Shown: piece after piece, positions 7,189 to 14,242 of the stretch
How positions within the stretch are numbered: position 1 is the stretch's first letter
Layout: each line of letters opens with the position of its first letter
DNA from: Bacillota bacterium
Lineage (GTDB): Bacteria > Bacillota > Clostridia > Lachnospirales > Lachnospiraceae
Assembly: GCA_023387655.1 (NCBI GenBank)
Contig: JAEWHR010000262.1
Span: 1-14,373 of the forward strand
DNA length: 14,373 bases
Direction of reading: 5' to 3'
Notes under the pieces: model-generated
Databases searched by the model: none
What the model was told of the DNA's origin: nothing
What the model saw: the letters and a program-made list of their open reading frames with translations, nothing else
Made by a program: the position numbers and the translations under genes

Positions 7189-8142
7189 TTATATTTGTTC
7201 AAGTGATTTTAAGCATAAGTAAGTTAAGTATGGTGATGAATGTTTCTTTTGTCCAAAATCCCAATCTTTAAGTTTTTGGTAAATAGACTCTGGTGTGAAG
7301 AAGCCATCTTCTCTTTGTTTGCTCTTAATTATGGATTTCATCTCAAGATAACGGTTGTCTTCTTTAATACTGTCACATTTATTCAAAATATTAACAACAC
7401 TTACTATATCATACCAAATACTTGGTGCTTTCAATTTACGGAAATCAGTACCCATATAAAACATATATGGATGCTTAACCATGCTGTTTTCCCATAACAA
7501 TAATATATCAATAGCTAAATTTTTGGTAATATCTTCATGCTTATGCTCAGGAATATTCAAGAGTAAATCCAGCATTATTAATGTTGCATATGGACAGCAA
7601 TCATCTTTTCGCCCAGGCCCTCTGAATTTACCCAATTCGCTTGAAACTGCACAAGGGAAACCATTATTACCATATAATAAAACAAGAAAATCTACACCTT
7701 CCTGTATATGCTTTTCATAATCTATATCAGCTTTAATAAGAGCATGAAGAAGCAGTGGGGCATCACATAAGCACCATCCAAAGGTATCTTCACCACTTCC
7801 ACCAAAATGTTTCGGTATATTTGTAAGAGATTGATATATTCCATTTTTATCCTTATGTTTCATAATTTCGTTTATAGCTTTTTGAATTTCTGGAACGGAA
7901 CAATCTAATCCTATATCTAACAAAAACATTAATTTATATATTGGTAATATCGGATTCTTATGATTACTAACTAAAGTGCTATGGAAATTTGTAAGATCAC
8001 TTAAATAAGATTTAATTTTATCGTTCTTTAAGACAGTGTTTTTTAATTCAATAATATCTTCTTTTTTCTCCTTTAAAATATTTACTCGTATTGCATACTG
8101 CAACCAATCTTCACTTTTATCCAATAATTTTTCGATTAACAT
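7189..8142 (-). CDS. Passenger protein with alpha/alpha-toroid (prenyltransferase/squalene-cyclase repeat)-like character
   Basis: An intact 317-residue frame starting at ATG 8142, six bases after AAAGGAG (complement of 8149-8155). No signal peptide or membrane segment, so cytoplasmic. It is mostly helical, with repeated conserved tryptophan/glycine blocks: HFGGSGEDTFGWCLCDAPLL (from about residue 112), FRGPGRKDDCCPYATL (about 173-188), KAPSIWYDIVSVVN, and near the end REDGFFTPESI with WDFGQKK and SSPYLTYLCLKSL. The 'QREDGFF...' and 'CPYATLIMLDLLL' patterns are like the helical repeats of prenyltransferase/terpenoid cyclase toroids, but no DXDD or DXDDTA catalytic motif is present, so enzymatic activity is not implied. 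It lies inside the mobile element, with its own ribosome binding site and terminator, and is therefore cargo. Function unknown. Fold assignment is moderate; existence as a gene is secure. Confidence 0.8.
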   Translation of the reverse strand: MLIEKLLDKSEDWLQYAIRVNILKEKKEDIIELKNTVLKNDKIKSYLSDLTNFHSTLVSNHKNPILPIYKLMFLLDIGLDCSVPEIQKAINEIMKHKDKNGIYQSLTNIPKHFGGSGEDTFGWCLCDAPLLLHALIKADIDYEKHIQEGVDFLVLLYGNNGFPCAVSSELGKFRGPGRKDDCCPYATLIMLDLLLNIPEHKHEDITKNLAIDILLLWENSMVKHPYMFYMGTDFRKLKAPSIWYDIVSVVNILNKCDSIKEDNRYLEMKSIIKSKQREDGFFTPESIYQKLKDWDFGQKKHSSPYLTYLCLKSLEQI

Positions 8143-8266
8143 AACTTACTCCTTTAGATATGAAATATATCATACGCAATTATAAACAATTCCGATTTAA
8201 CTATATTGTCATTATATAACGTACATTTCTAAAACACTACTATAAGTTTCCTGAATTGTAATTTAT

Positions 8267-8609
8267 TTACTTAACCAATGGTATCATACATTTTATATAG
8301 TTTTTCCACACCTTAAGTTCTTTGTGTTCCTGACGAAATGGAAATTGAATTAGCAACAAATGATTTTCCATAATCCTTGCAGACATATCTTTGTTTTCCA
8401 TTTTTTCTATGACCATTTCTTGATATTTGACCAATACAGCAACAATGAGGACATGTAAGACCACCAGTAAAACGCTCTTCACTGAGTAACTGAAATCCAC
8501 TTACTTTTGTTTTGTCATCTAACAATACAGTTTTTAACTGCTTCTGTTCTATAGGGGAAAGACTCTTTATTAAGATTAAGATTCTGCTACGGTTGCTATT
8601 TAAACCACT
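8267..8609 (-). pseudogene. IS1595-type transposase remnant (N-terminal zinc ribbon, frameshifted and truncated)
   Basis: Reading leftward from about 8609, the frame gives NRSRILILIKSLSPIEQKQL, then DDKTKVSGFQLLSEERF, then a zinc-ribbon TCPHCC...SRNGHRKNGKQRYVCKDYGKSF and SGTQRT before a stop at 8313-8315. This is the typical N-terminus of IS1595-family transposases. A one-base frameshift near 8320-8330 lets the next frame continue with HKELKVWKNYIKCM, then it ends at 8267. No start codon is visible in frame after the upstream TAA. The last zinc ligand expected as Cys (CKDC) is Tyr (CKDY). Everything after the first third, including the catalytic domain, is missing. Confidence 0.85.
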
Positions 8610-8623
8610 ACTTCTATATATTT

Positions 8624-8644
8624 ACAATATGTTGTGACAGAGCC
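8624..8644 (-). repeat. Right terminal inverted repeat of the element
   Basis: Reads GGCTCTGTCACAAC on the minus strand from 8644 inward and matches the left end at 17 of 21 positions. The target-site duplication follows directly. Confidence 0.8.
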
Positions 8645-8652
8645 AATAAATA
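8645..8652. repeat. Right target-site duplication (AATAAATA)
   Basis: Identical to 7061-7068 and placed immediately outside the right inverted repeat. Confidence 0.8.
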
Positions 8653-8658
8653 TATAAT
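8653..8658 (+). promoter_or_regulatory. -10-like TATAAT at the element's right border
   Basis: TATAAT directly follows the duplication. TTGTGA (8632-8637), inside the terminal repeat, lies 15 bases upstream and could act as an outward -35, forming a hybrid promoter; before insertion TTGTTG (now 7045-7050) would have sat 18 bases upstream. Spacing is suboptimal in the present arrangement. Confidence 0.3.
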
Positions 8659-8698
8659 TTGCACAATGTAGATGATTATAATTAGGGAAAAATATACA

Positions 8699-8738
8699 AT
8701 ATGTCAGAAAAGTTAAAGGAATAACAGTTCTGTCATAT
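8699..8738 (+). promoter_or_regulatory. Inverted repeat, candidate regulator operator
   Basis: ATATGTCAGAA (8699-8709) and TTCTGTCATAT (8728-8738) are inverted copies with one mismatch, separated by 18 bases. The right arm ends 22 bases before a TATAAT at 8761-8766 that has no recognisable -35, the position expected for an activator site. TACAATATGT also occurs as a direct repeat at 8623-8632 and 8695-8704. Assignment to the nearby AraC-type regulator is inference. Confidence 0.4.
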
Positions 8739-8760
8739 ACCGCTTTTGATGATTGAAACT

Positions 8761-8766
8761 TATAAT
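8761..8766 (+). promoter_or_regulatory. -10 element of the importer operon, lacking a -35
   Basis: TATAAT with nothing like TTGACA 15-19 bases upstream, consistent with an activator-dependent promoter. Ten bases downstream is AAGGAGG (8776-8782), a strong Shine-Dalgarno-like site with no start codon at useful distance, which would lie close to the 5' end of the transcript. Confidence 0.4.
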
Positions 8767-8852
8767 AATAGTATCAAGGAGGAAATCCAAGATAAGTAGT
8801 ACATAGGGAGAGAATCCATAATACTCTCAAAAAAATGAGGAGGTTGAATCAA

Positions 8853-10298
8853 GTGAAGAAAATGAAACGTTTTACTGCAGTATTTATAGTTTTTAGTTTA
8901 ATGGTGTTATCTTTTGCAGGTTGCCAAAAATCTAATCCTGATAGCTCAAACACAAGTAAAGAATCAACTACAAATCAAGATAATACAAAGAAGGAAAATC
9001 AAAATTCTGGAGCAACGACCGAACCTACGCAGGCAGCTCAAAATGATGAAAATCTTTCTCCAGTAGATAAGATAATCAAAGAAGCAGAAACCATGACATT
9101 AGAAGAACTTGCTAAAAAGGCCATTGAAGAATCGAACGGAAAGACATTTTATGGTGTTGGAAATTCAAGTCGTGGTAAAACAGCATTACCTTTATTTATC
9201 GATTATCTAAAGACCATTGATTCCTCCTATTCTATGGAGTATGAGTGGCAACAGCCAAAGAATAATAAGATTTTTGACCAGTTAACAGCAGATTCTTTAA
9301 AAACAACAGGAACCTTTGCTATGACATTAATTCAGGATGGTAACCAGATTGATAGCAAAATGGTGCAGACAGATATCTTAAAGACGTTTATTCCTTTTGA
9401 CTGGGCGAAAGCTAAGGGAGTTACTGCGGATAGTTACAATGGTTTTCTTGCACTTCAAACTTTGAATAAGGTATTTATGTTTAACAATACAGGTAGTGCA
9501 ACATTTACAAACTGTTGGGATTTCGTATATGAAAATTCACACTCTCTGTTCATGGATATTGATTCTGAAATCGTAGGAAAGAACTTCTTATATATGCTAA
9601 CCAAAGAAAATTATGCAGCTTGGTTAAAAGAAGCATATGGAGCATTGGATAGTACAAAACAGGCATATTTTAAGCCGGTAATCGAAGAGATGGCAGCGGA
9701 AGCAACAGATTTGGGATTAGATGAGAACGGAAAATACGCACTGGCATGGATAAAATTATGGGTAGAAAGCTATAATGCACAAACAGATGATGGTCCTATC
9801 TGCAATACCCTAGTAACCAATTCAGCTACAGACCAAAGTGGTTTGTTAGTATACTCTAAGCTTCGTTCCGTGGAAGAATCAGACTCTGTTTCTAAGAAAA
9901 ATGTAACAGTTGCAGCTTATCAGGACGGATATACAGGAATTGGCGGTTATGGTTATTGTCATTATCTCTTTGTCACTGACAATAGTCCACTTCCATGGAC
10001 TGCATGTGCATTTATCGCTTATATGACTTGTACTGAAGATGGATTTAGTGCCTGGGGTAAAGATATGGGTGGATATTCTTCGAATCCAGAAGTTGCAACT
10101 GCAATAGAGGCAACTTATAGCCATAGTACAGGAGGCTACGAGGAGGGCGTTAATGTATATGAGAATAAGAATGATAGAGGATATGATTGGTGGACTACTA
10201 CAGGTAAATTAGTGCTCGAAGATCCAGAATATTGTTCTTCTGTATCATTTACTGTTGGCAGCTGGATTGAATTGTTATCAAAATATAGTGCTGAATAG
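8853..10298 (+). CDS. Extracellular solute-binding lipoprotein of the importer (AfuA-like family)
   Basis: The start is GTG 8853, nine bases after AGGAGG (8838-8843). The in-frame ATG 8835 would put that ribosome site inside the gene and has no site of its own. The 481-residue product begins with a lipoprotein signal MKKMKRFTAVFIVF ending in lipobox SFAGC (Cys24), then a linker rich in Ser, Asn, Thr and Gln to about residue 70, and a large type-2 binding-protein fold. It resembles the iron/hexose-phosphate/polyamine-like clade used with fused permeases, but is longer than usual (about 340) and differs strongly from lipoprotein 1; aromatic and Gly-rich segments such as GIGGYGYCHYLF and RGYDWWTT may line the ligand site. 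It is the first gene of the importer operon and delivers substrate to the following permease. Ligand unknown. Confidence 0.85.
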   Translation: MKKMKRFTAVFIVFSLMVLSFAGCQKSNPDSSNTSKESTTNQDNTKKENQNSGATTEPTQAAQNDENLSPVDKIIKEAETMTLEELAKKAIEESNGKTFYGVGNSSRGKTALPLFIDYLKTIDSSYSMEYEWQQPKNNKIFDQLTADSLKTTGTFAMTLIQDGNQIDSKMVQTDILKTFIPFDWAKAKGVTADSYNGFLALQTLNKVFMFNNTGSATFTNCWDFVYENSHSLFMDIDSEIVGKNFLYMLTKENYAAWLKEAYGALDSTKQAYFKPVIEEMAAEATDLGLDENGKYALAWIKLWVESYNAQTDDGPICNTLVTNSATDQSGLLVYSKLRSVEESDSVSKKNVTVAAYQDGYTGIGGYGYCHYLFVTDNSPLPWTACAFIAYMTCTEDGFSAWGKDMGGYSSNPEVATAIEATYSHSTGGYEEGVNVYENKNDRGYDWWTTTGKLVLEDPEYCSSVSFTVGSWIELLSKYSAE

Positions 10299-10388
10299 TT
10301 GGAAATGAAAATGAAATATTATCTCAATTTTTCTTTTCTTTATGTTAGCTAGCTGTTTCTATTAATATGAATTTAACTTGCTTAAGGC

Positions 10389-10447
10389 AAGAGGGTGCCG
10401 CAAATCTGAGTATTCAAATCCAATAAAGTTTTGTGACACCCTCTTTT
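10389..10447 (+). terminator. Long-looped hairpin between lipoprotein and permease genes (attenuating terminator)
   Basis: AAGAGGGTG (10389-10397) pairs with CACCCTCTT (10437-10445); after one mismatch the stem continues with CGCAAA... against TTTGTG (10399-10404 with 10430-10435, one G-T wobble), leaving a 25-base loop. Only four T follow (10444-10447), so partial read-through is likely, which would keep the binding protein more abundant than permease and ATPase. A smaller stem CTTGC/GCAAG (10377-10391) shares bases with the left arm. Confidence 0.7.
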
Positions 10448-10459
10448 AAGGAGATGTTT

Positions 10460-12292
10460 ATGAATCAAAAAGCATATAGTAAACCAAGTAGGCAAGTGAT
10501 ACTACGGAACAAAGTAAAGACGTTTTTGTCGAAACCACAGAATATCATATTACTTTTGTTTGGTATTGTTCTTACTTTTTCAACTTTTGCTCCTGTGATC
10601 GCTATTATTGAGGATACCTTCTCTATTCATCCAGGAACAATTGATGCACATTTGACAAAAAAAACAGAGGGTTACTCCATTATTAACTACATTGACTTAT
10701 TTACAGGCAGACTTGCTAGAACGAATCTATGGATGCCATTAATGAATACGATATTACTTGCAGCGTTTTCCTGTATTATTTCAATTCTTTATGGTGGTAC
10801 CTTTGCATTCTTAGTAACGAGAACCAATCTAAAGTTTAAGAAGTATCTAAGTGCAATCTTTATCTTTCCATATATTATGCCACAGTGGACACTTGCTGTT
10901 ATGTGGCAAAACCTTTTCAATAGCAATCAGGTGACAGGAACAGCCAATGGATTATTAGCATCTCTTTTTGGTATTTGTATGCCAAAATGGTGGTGCCAGG
11001 GATTATTTCCAAGTGCTTTGGTATTAGGATTTCATTACGCTCCTTTTGCCTATATCTTAATTGGTGGTATATTTCGTAATATGGATGCCAACTTAGAAGA
11101 GGCGGCAACAATTCTAGATACGCCTAAGTTAAAGACAATGTTTCGTATTACGTTACCGATGGTAAAACCAGCAATCTTATCCACGATTCTTTTGGTTTTT
11201 GGAAGTTCAATGGGGAGTTATCCAGTGCCACATTATCTGAAGCTAACTACCCTTTCTACCAAGTATATTTCCATGAATTCAAAGTACACCGGGGAGGCAA
11301 GCATATTAGCGATTATTATGATGCTTTTTGGGGTTGCTATTCTTTTGATGAATCAGATCAGCCTAAAGAGTAGAAAAAGTTATACAACGGTGACTGGGAA
11401 ATCGGGGCAGATATCAAAAATTAATCTTGGCAAGATAGGAAAGCACTTCATTGCTTATGTTCTTATTATTGTAACGTTTTTTACAAGTATATTTCCGATT
11501 ATCTCGTTTGCATTTGAAACCTTCTTGCCAAACCCAGGAGATTACAGCTTTTTGTATACGGGTAATATCAATAACCTTACTACAAAATGGTGGCTTACTA
11601 GTGAAAATATTACGGAAAATGGAATGTACGGACAACAGGGTATTCTCTTTAACTCTACCATCTGGAAGGCATTTGCAGGAACACTACTAGTTGCGGTATG
11701 TTGTGCATTAACTGCTGGAACCATAGGAACCTTGATTGGTTATGCTGTCTCTAAGAATCGACGGAGTAAATGGGCGAATTATGTGAATTCTGTTGCCTTC
11801 TTGCCATATCTGATGCCATCCATCGCGGTAGGTGTTGCTTACTTTATTCTATTTTCCAATGAGAGAATAAATCTATTTAACACATATGCGTTATTAATTA
11901 TCGTAGGTACTGTAAAGTATATACCATTTGCAAGTCGGAGTTCTCTAAATTCAATGCTACAACTTAGTGGTGAGATAGAGGAAGCAGCCATCATACAGGA
12001 TTTACCATGGCATAAGAGGATGTTTAAGATTATTATTCCGATTCAAAAGTCATCGATTATTAGTGGTTACCTCCTGCCATTTATGACCTGCTTAAGAGAA
12101 CTATCTCTGTTTATGCTACTTTGTGTGCAAGGTTTTATCGTTGCAACGACTCTAGATTATTTTGATGAAATGGGACTCTATGCATTTTCAAGTGCGATTA
12201 ACTTGATATTAATTGTCACGATTCTAATTTTTAATGCTATTGTAAATAAGTTAACCGGCGCAAGTCTGGATAAAGGTATTGGAGGGAATTGA
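10460..12292 (+). CDS. ABC importer permease, two fused membrane domains (FbpB/AfuB-like)
   Basis: ATG 10460 follows AAGGAG (10448-10453) by six bases; an upstream GTG at 10433 lies inside the terminator hairpin and is rejected. The 610-residue protein has about 12 membrane helices and two binding-protein-dependent permease domains in one chain. Each ends with an EAA coupling motif: EEAATILDTPKLKTMFRITLP from residue 213 and EEAAIIQDLPWHKRMFKIIIP from residue 507. These loops contact the ATPase. The fused layout is typical of the FbpB/AfuB and related transporters of Fe3+ or phosphorylated sugars, rather than sugar importers with two separate permeases. A roughly 60-residue outward segment (around residues 355-395, rich in Asn, Thr and Trp) precedes the second domain. 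The stop is one base before the ATPase start, so the two are translationally coupled. Confidence 0.93.
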   Translation: MNQKAYSKPSRQVILRNKVKTFLSKPQNIILLLFGIVLTFSTFAPVIAIIEDTFSIHPGTIDAHLTKKTEGYSIINYIDLFTGRLARTNLWMPLMNTILLAAFSCIISILYGGTFAFLVTRTNLKFKKYLSAIFIFPYIMPQWTLAVMWQNLFNSNQVTGTANGLLASLFGICMPKWWCQGLFPSALVLGFHYAPFAYILIGGIFRNMDANLEEAATILDTPKLKTMFRITLPMVKPAILSTILLVFGSSMGSYPVPHYLKLTTLSTKYISMNSKYTGEASILAIIMMLFGVAILLMNQISLKSRKSYTTVTGKSGQISKINLGKIGKHFIAYVLIIVTFFTSIFPIISFAFETFLPNPGDYSFLYTGNINNLTTKWWLTSENITENGMYGQQGILFNSTIWKAFAGTLLVAVCCALTAGTIGTLIGYAVSKNRRSKWANYVNSVAFLPYLMPSIAVGVAYFILFSNERINLFNTYALLIIVGTVKYIPFASRSSLNSMLQLSGEIEEAAIIQDLPWHKRMFKIIIPIQKSSIISGYLLPFMTCLRELSLFMLLCVQGFIVATTLDYFDEMGLYAFSSAINLILIVTILIFNAIVNKLTGASLDKGIGGN

Positions 12293-12293
12293 C

Positions 12294-13949
12294 ATGCCAG
12301 AAATTAAATTAACTAACGTAACCAAAAGATGGGGTAAGTTTTACGCAGTAGAGAATCTAAATCTGGAAATTGAAGATAATTCGTTCATTACCTTATTAGG
12401 ACCATCGGGCTGTGGCAAAACAACCACACTTCGTATGATTGCTGGTCTTGAAACACCTACAAGCGGGAGAATCACCATTGGGGATCGTGTGGTTTTTGAT
12501 AGTGAATTAGGAATCAACATTCCTGCCAACAAAAGAAAAGTTGGATTTTTATTTCAAAACTATGCTTTATGGCCGAATATGACAGTATATAAGAACATTT
12601 CCTTCGGACTAAGTAATATCAAAGAAGAGATGCCAAAGTACGATTTTGAAGCAAAGAATAGTGAAAAATTAATTTCTATTTTAAATAATGCTAAGGAAGT
12701 TGTGAAACTAATAGAAGAGTGCAAAGATAAGAGTGGAAAGATTGATGATAACAAGGTAAATCTAATCCTCATAGACACTTATACAATTTCTATCTATACA
12801 GCAAAAATCATTGCGGGATATAAGCTTCATGAGGCAAAAGATCTTGATGCAACAGTAAAGTCTATTCAAAAAGAATTAGAAAAGAAACTTGCAGATATTA
12901 AAGCTTCCTATCAGGCAAAAGGCTTAGAGCTAGATAAAGATTTTGCGATTATGAAAAATGGAGTGGTTTTACTTGATAAGAGAAAACTAAGTAAAGAAGA
13001 AGTAGATTTAGCAGTAAGACGAGTTGCTAGAATTGTTAAAATCGGAATGTTCATGGATCGTTATCCAGCAGAATTATCAGGAGGTCAACAACAGCGTGTT
13101 GCCATCGCGAGAACATTAGCACCGGAACCTACGGTACTTTTTATGGATGAACCTCTCTCTAATTTAGATGCAAAGCTTCGCTTGGAAATGCGATATGAAC
13201 TACAAAGGCTTCATGTGGAAACAGGCAGTACGTTTGTTTATGTAACTCATGATCAAATGGAAGCAATGACCCTTGCTACAAAGATCTGCTTAATTAATAA
13301 TGGTGTCTTACAACAATACGCAGCCCCTCTTGAGGTTTATAATAAGCCGAATAATCTATTTGTTGCTGACTTTGTAGGCAATCCTTCCATTAATTTTGTT
13401 GAAGCTAGAGGAAAACAAGAGGATAGCAAATTGATATTTACCCTATTAGGGGGAGTAAAAGCTAGCTTTGAACCAACGACAAAAGTGGTGTTAAATGAGT
13501 GGTTTGCAAGTAGAGATAAGGAACAGGAAGAAGGGGAAGCGGAAAGACAGAGAAAATTAAGCGACAAGAAGTATGTGGAAAAGGGAAATAAGGATGAAGT
13601 ATTTCGTTATCCTATTGCCAAAGTAATAGAAGAAGAATTCTCAATGAAAGAAGAACCACAGATTACGAATGAGGACTTTGTCTTAGGAATCCGACCAGAA
13701 TTTCTCTCGATTGGGTCAAATACAGAAGATAGCGGTGTAACCGGTATTATCTACGGTGCGATGCCTACTGGTATGGAATCTACATTAAAAATTCGCATTG
13801 GTGATAATCTTCTTACTGGCGTAATCTTTGGAGGAAGTACTTATGTGATAGGAACAACCATACAGACGAGAGTTGCTGGAAAGAACATTATGCTATTTGA
13901 TCGAAAGTCAGGAAAGTATATTACTTCTGGATCTTTAACGATTGGGTAA
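12294..13949 (+). CDS. ABC importer ATPase with large insertion in the helical domain
   Basis: ATG 12294 is chosen because GGAGGG (12281-12286) lies seven bases before it; a TTG at 12279 would overlap that site. The 551-residue protein has Walker A GPSGCGKTT (36-44), Q-loop Gln88 in FLFQNYALWPNMTV, signature LSGGQQQR from residue 261, Walker B VLFMDEP with catalytic Glu286, D-loop SNLDAKLR and switch His319 in VTHDQMEAM, followed by a TOBE-like tail (VLGIRPEFLSI). The Q-loop to signature distance is about 173 residues where about 50 is usual: residues ~110-228 are extra, with NIKEEMPKYD before and KRKLSKEEVDLAVRRVARIV after, where ordinary family sequence resumes. The tail also has an extra charged block (about 398-450, many E, K and R). 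All catalytic residues are intact, so it should power the adjacent permease. Confidence 0.94.
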   Translation: MPEIKLTNVTKRWGKFYAVENLNLEIEDNSFITLLGPSGCGKTTTLRMIAGLETPTSGRITIGDRVVFDSELGINIPANKRKVGFLFQNYALWPNMTVYKNISFGLSNIKEEMPKYDFEAKNSEKLISILNNAKEVVKLIEECKDKSGKIDDNKVNLILIDTYTISIYTAKIIAGYKLHEAKDLDATVKSIQKELEKKLADIKASYQAKGLELDKDFAIMKNGVVLLDKRKLSKEEVDLAVRRVARIVKIGMFMDRYPAELSGGQQQRVAIARTLAPEPTVLFMDEPLSNLDAKLRLEMRYELQRLHVETGSTFVYVTHDQMEAMTLATKICLINNGVLQQYAAPLEVYNKPNNLFVADFVGNPSINFVEARGKQEDSKLIFTLLGGVKASFEPTTKVVLNEWFASRDKEQEEGEAERQRKLSDKKYVEKGNKDEVFRYPIAKVIEEEFSMKEEPQITNEDFVLGIRPEFLSIGSNTEDSGVTGIIYGAMPTGMESTLKIRIGDNLLTGVIFGGSTYVIGTTIQTRVAGKNIMLFDRKSGKYITSGSLTIG

Positions 13950-13960
13950 CGAATAAATAG

Positions 13961-14015
13961 AAAACGCGTATTATAACTGAAATGCCAGGTTGGGTTTGGT
14001 TATGATACGCGTTTT
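13961..14015 (+). terminator. Intrinsic terminator of the importer operon
   Basis: AAAACGCGTATTATAAC (13961-13977) pairs with GTTATGATACGCGTTTT (13999-14015) over 17 positions with one T-G wobble and a 21-base loop. The run of four T in the right arm follows the CGCG block, and A-rich sequence precedes it, so it may work in both directions. Confidence 0.85.
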
Positions 14016-14092
14016 GTGGATTTATAGTGGAGGCAAGGATTAAATAAGCTTTGATTCAAATTATACATTTTGGATCTATTTTTATATTCGTA

Positions 14093-14119
14093 TTGAAAAA
14101 AAGTACAATTTAATATATT
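14093..14119 (+). promoter_or_regulatory. Weak promoter candidate for the acetyltransferase gene
   Basis: TTGAAA (14093-14098) and TATATT (14114-14119) with a 15-base spacer. Spacing is short and the region is very AT-rich, so this is tentative. Apart from this and the terminator, 13950-14242 shows nothing notable. Confidence 0.25.
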
Positions 14120-14242
14120 GTGGTATATATTGGGAATCGATGAACGTATCAGTTATAGCAGAGTGACAGAATAAAGAATTATTATTAAATGATTAATCAG
14201 AATCTAAAGAATGAAAATATCAAATGACGAAGGAGACTAAAT

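Larger units (their letters stand above)
7069..8644 (-). mobile_element. IS1595-derived mobile insertion cassette with passenger gene
   Basis: The 1576-bp unit begins with GGCTCTG at 7069 and ends with CAGAGCC at 8644. Read inward, the two ends match at 17 of the first 21 positions (shared GGCTCTG, then ACAA, then ATAT). Identical octamers AATAAATA flank both sides. Inside, on the minus strand, are a broken N-terminal piece of an IS1595-like transposase next to the right end and an intact 317-residue gene filling most of the rest. The catalytic DDE-type core of the transposase is absent, so the element cannot move by itself; a related full IS1595 element in the genome could mobilise it. IS1595 members with passenger genes and transposase-free mobile insertion cassettes are known classes; this combination is assigned here from sequence alone. 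Confidence 0.85.

Noticed and set aside
7240..7720. Two plus-strand open frames opposite the passenger gene
   Set aside because: Low-complexity antisense translations without ribosome sites; the minus-strand gene has all gene signals.
7189..8142. Calling the passenger gene a terpene cyclase or prenyltransferase
   Set aside because: The helical repeat pattern is suggestive, but catalytic DXDD-type motifs are absent.
8835..8852. ATG 8835 as start of lipoprotein 2
   Set aside because: No ribosome site precedes it, and the perfect AGGAGG lies just inside, nine bases before GTG 8853.
10433..10459. GTG 10433 as permease start
   Set aside because: It lies in the right arm of the terminator hairpin and the AAGGAG ribosome site is downstream of it; ATG 10460 has correct spacing.
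12279..12293. TTG 12279 as ATPase start
   Set aside because: It overlaps the GGAGGG ribosome site that serves ATG 12294.
8853..13949. Naming the importer as an iron(III) transporter
   Set aside because: The fused permease and binding-protein class also serve hexose phosphates and other ligands, and the sensor context points away from iron; no ligand residues can be assigned from sequence alone.
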